DNA of 64,000 bases from Lineus longissimus (lineage: Eukaryota; Nemertea; Pilidiophora; Heteronemertea; Lineidae). Below are positions 61,934 to 64,000 of the stretch, one piece after another (positions within the stretch are counted from its first letter, which is position 1; each line of letters starts with the position of its first letter). The DNA lies in NCBI RefSeq assembly GCF_910592395.1, contig NC_088324.1, forward strand, positions 15,216,953 through 15,280,952, read 5' to 3'. Below the pieces are notes generated by a model. That model was not told the origin of the DNA and did not search any database. It saw only the letters and a list, made by a program, of their open reading frames with translations. The position numbers were made by a program, and so were the translations under genes.

Positions 61934-62044
61934 CCTGGTTGTTAGAAAGCATGTTAGCTTTATATAACATCATGTTGATGTGTTGTGTTTATGTACATCA
62001 ATGTACATGTAACAACATGTCAGCATGATGTGCTAACAACCGGA
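61934..62044. repeat. Small foldback, about 110 bp
   Basis: The ends cctggttgttag and ctaacaaccgg are inverted copies with one difference. The interior carries several acatgtac words. MITE-like; no target duplication was fixed. Confidence 0.5.
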
Positions 62045-63702
62045 CACTAAGATGTGAGGTGGTATAGTTAGGCCTCCGTGTGCATTGATCTGCACCACCT
62101 GTTGTGTGCTGGGGCTATAATTGTCTCACCCTACCTTTAAAATACATACAAACACTCAAGTTATGGTGGTCTTATGCAAGATGTGCCCATCCTGAACAAC
62201 TTTTTTCATCATCTTTCATGACTATTTTAATTTTGGGTGGGTGGATTTTAACTTTAAGTTATATTTCACCCAGAGCTGAGGAGTCCTGAACACATTGAAA
62301 TACACCCTGCCCATGCTGGATTAGCATGACAATGATAGGAGGTGATCATTTGAAAGCCTCAAGAAGTCCATTCAAGTTCTAATTTCCTCCACATTGGAAA
62401 ATTTCAAAAAAATGTTGGAGGTCCCCTTCTTCATTCAAATTCTCTGTCTTGTACTTCTCAAGACAACTCAGTTCTGTGTGATATGTGGTTTTCGCTCTTG
62501 AAATCAAGTGGCAAGTTCACTTTTGTTCTACTTGATGTCGCCACTGTCCAGTCATGTGTCACCATTCCCGTAGAATACTTTTCTGGTCTCTATTCTTCAC
62601 GCTTTTGCCTCCATCCTCTTCTCTCATTATCGCCTATCACATTTCCTTTCATCTTTATCAGGCACTTCCATTTCAAATCAAGACCCCTCTTACACATCAG
62701 TGAGATTACTGCACTGACACTCGGCCACAACACACCCTTGGTTTGTCCAAGATTCGAAAGAGGGCAGCACATCACAGGCAATGCCCCAGGATAACACTCG
62801 GTACATTAGATGTAGACCTACTTAACTAAATTGACCCAGATCCATGAATGAAACAGACAACCATCGTGACTTCAATCTGAGGACATGAATTATGAAACTG
62901 CACCCTTCCCTAACGCTCTCGATCTGATATTCTCCATGATAGGCCCTGGTATGATGAGCAATGTTTTATAATTTGATAGAACGTCATCTATGAATTCCTC
63001 TCATTGAAAATGAATAAAGCTTTGTCGAAGGGTAGAAAAATGTATAAAGTGTCTCGCTTGATTGGTCAGCCATTGAAAAGAAGTTTTTCCAATGGAAAGC
63101 ATATGTATGTATTGGTAAAGACCTATAGCATTAGCATAGTCGTATACTAAGAAATACTTGCTATGCTTTTGTTGGAGTTGGCCCACTTTAGTCTACATGT
63201 AGAAGTTCAGAGCTAATGTGAACACACGAGGTGAAGGCCCAGGTCATTGAGATCGAGCTACCTGTTAATGAAGTCAAGCCAGCTGGTATCTAGGCCTGTC
63301 TGTTTTGACTAAACACAACCTGTCAGACACAGAATCCAAACTGGTGAAAGCAGTTGTATAAGGCGTGTGGCCCTTGCCATGATGTAGGATGCAGTACTGT
63401 CTCCTTGAGATACCAACGAACTTGTCCATCCTGGAGGGAAGTGTTTACAATGAGGAACCACACATCCTAACGGACGAGGTTCTATTGAACAGTACCATCA
63501 CTGACGGATTACACGTATGTTATCACCGTAGTTAGATTGGTTTCCTGTAGGCCTATTACTGTTAGAATAGGCCCATTATATGCACTTTTATCATTCACGG
63601 TGTGGCTACAGTAGACCTCCAATTTGAATCGCAATGCCTAGCACGGACATGCTGATTTAACATTGCCTGGGGAGGGGACACTTTACTGATGTGTTACACT
63701 TT

Positions 63703-63732
<30 letters not shown>
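63703..63732. repeat. (ATC)10 microsatellite
   Basis: Ten perfect trinucleotide units. Confidence 0.95.
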
Positions 63733-63733
<1 letters not shown>

Positions 63734-64000
63734 CAGCATCTCTTCTATACCACTTTGCTTTATATAATGAAATTTAACGCTGCAACTAATATATATGTGC
63801 CTTAACGATGATCCATCGTTCCATCATCTCCTAGCGCCTCCTATCAGCCATCCCATGCTTTGCTATCTCTTCGCTAAAGATCACCTCTTGTGCTGTTGTT
63901 CGGTTGTGTACTGTTCCATGAAAGGTGGATTGAAAGAGGGCGCAACATGTCATCTAACATGATTTCAGTCCCTGCAATTCTCTGAGGTGAATCCAACCGT

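Larger units (their letters stand above)
61097..64000 (+). other. SLC25A24/25 intron 4 (continues past the window)
   Basis: The next expected exon (start of the carrier domain) was looked for and not found before the window end. A small foldback (61934-62044) and an (ATC)n microsatellite (63703-63732) lie here. Confidence 0.5.

Overview
This is animal nuclear DNA with a compact, intron-rich layout. It has GT-AG introns, metazoan gene families, many small foldback elements and frequent ACATGTAC-type words, which suggests a marine invertebrate (echinoderm, lancelet, hemichordate or mollusc; I cannot decide which). No bacterial, organellar or CRISPR features are visible. Gene models were built by hand from splice sites, reading phase and remembered family similarity; every multi-exon model quoted for the four main genes closes in frame.

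Layout. Positions 1-9,300 are repeat-rich. They hold a foldback element (716-921) with an inverted second copy (about 9,095-9,293), a hAT-type MITE, two back-to-back TTAA-flanked MITEs, a 650-bp foldback carrying a tRNA-like sequence, several tandem repeats, and a few weak candidate exons that may belong to a THEG-like gene. Positions about 9,520-23,335 (minus) hold a complete DROSHA gene in 24 coding exons (2,257 codons plus stop), with a very long Pro/Gly/Gln-rich and RS/RTSPN-repeat N-terminus followed by a conventional core, two RNase III domains and a dsRBD. Positions 24,063-28,220 (plus) hold a complete 6-exon AGPAT1-like acyltransferase, head to head with DROSHA across about 730 bp. Positions 28,700-55,495 (minus) hold a complete 8-exon EEIG1/FAM102 gene with a long 3' UTR and a 14.7-kb first intron. 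That intron contains a full-length Ty3/mdg4-type LTR retrotransposon (43,938-53,322) in the same orientation as the gene, with 1,763-bp LTRs that look identical, an intact gag and pol, and a likely -1 ribosomal frameshift signal exactly at the gag stop. Positions 56,802-64,000 (plus) hold the first four coding exons (EF-hand half) of an SLC25A24/25-type Ca2+-dependent mitochondrial ATP-Mg/Pi carrier; its transmembrane half lies beyond the window.

The four host genes are not a pathway. They are two divergent pairs (DROSHA/AGPAT and EEIG1/SLC25A24-25). The second pair matches a linkage I recall in vertebrates for both paralogue pairs, so it is probably ancient microsynteny.
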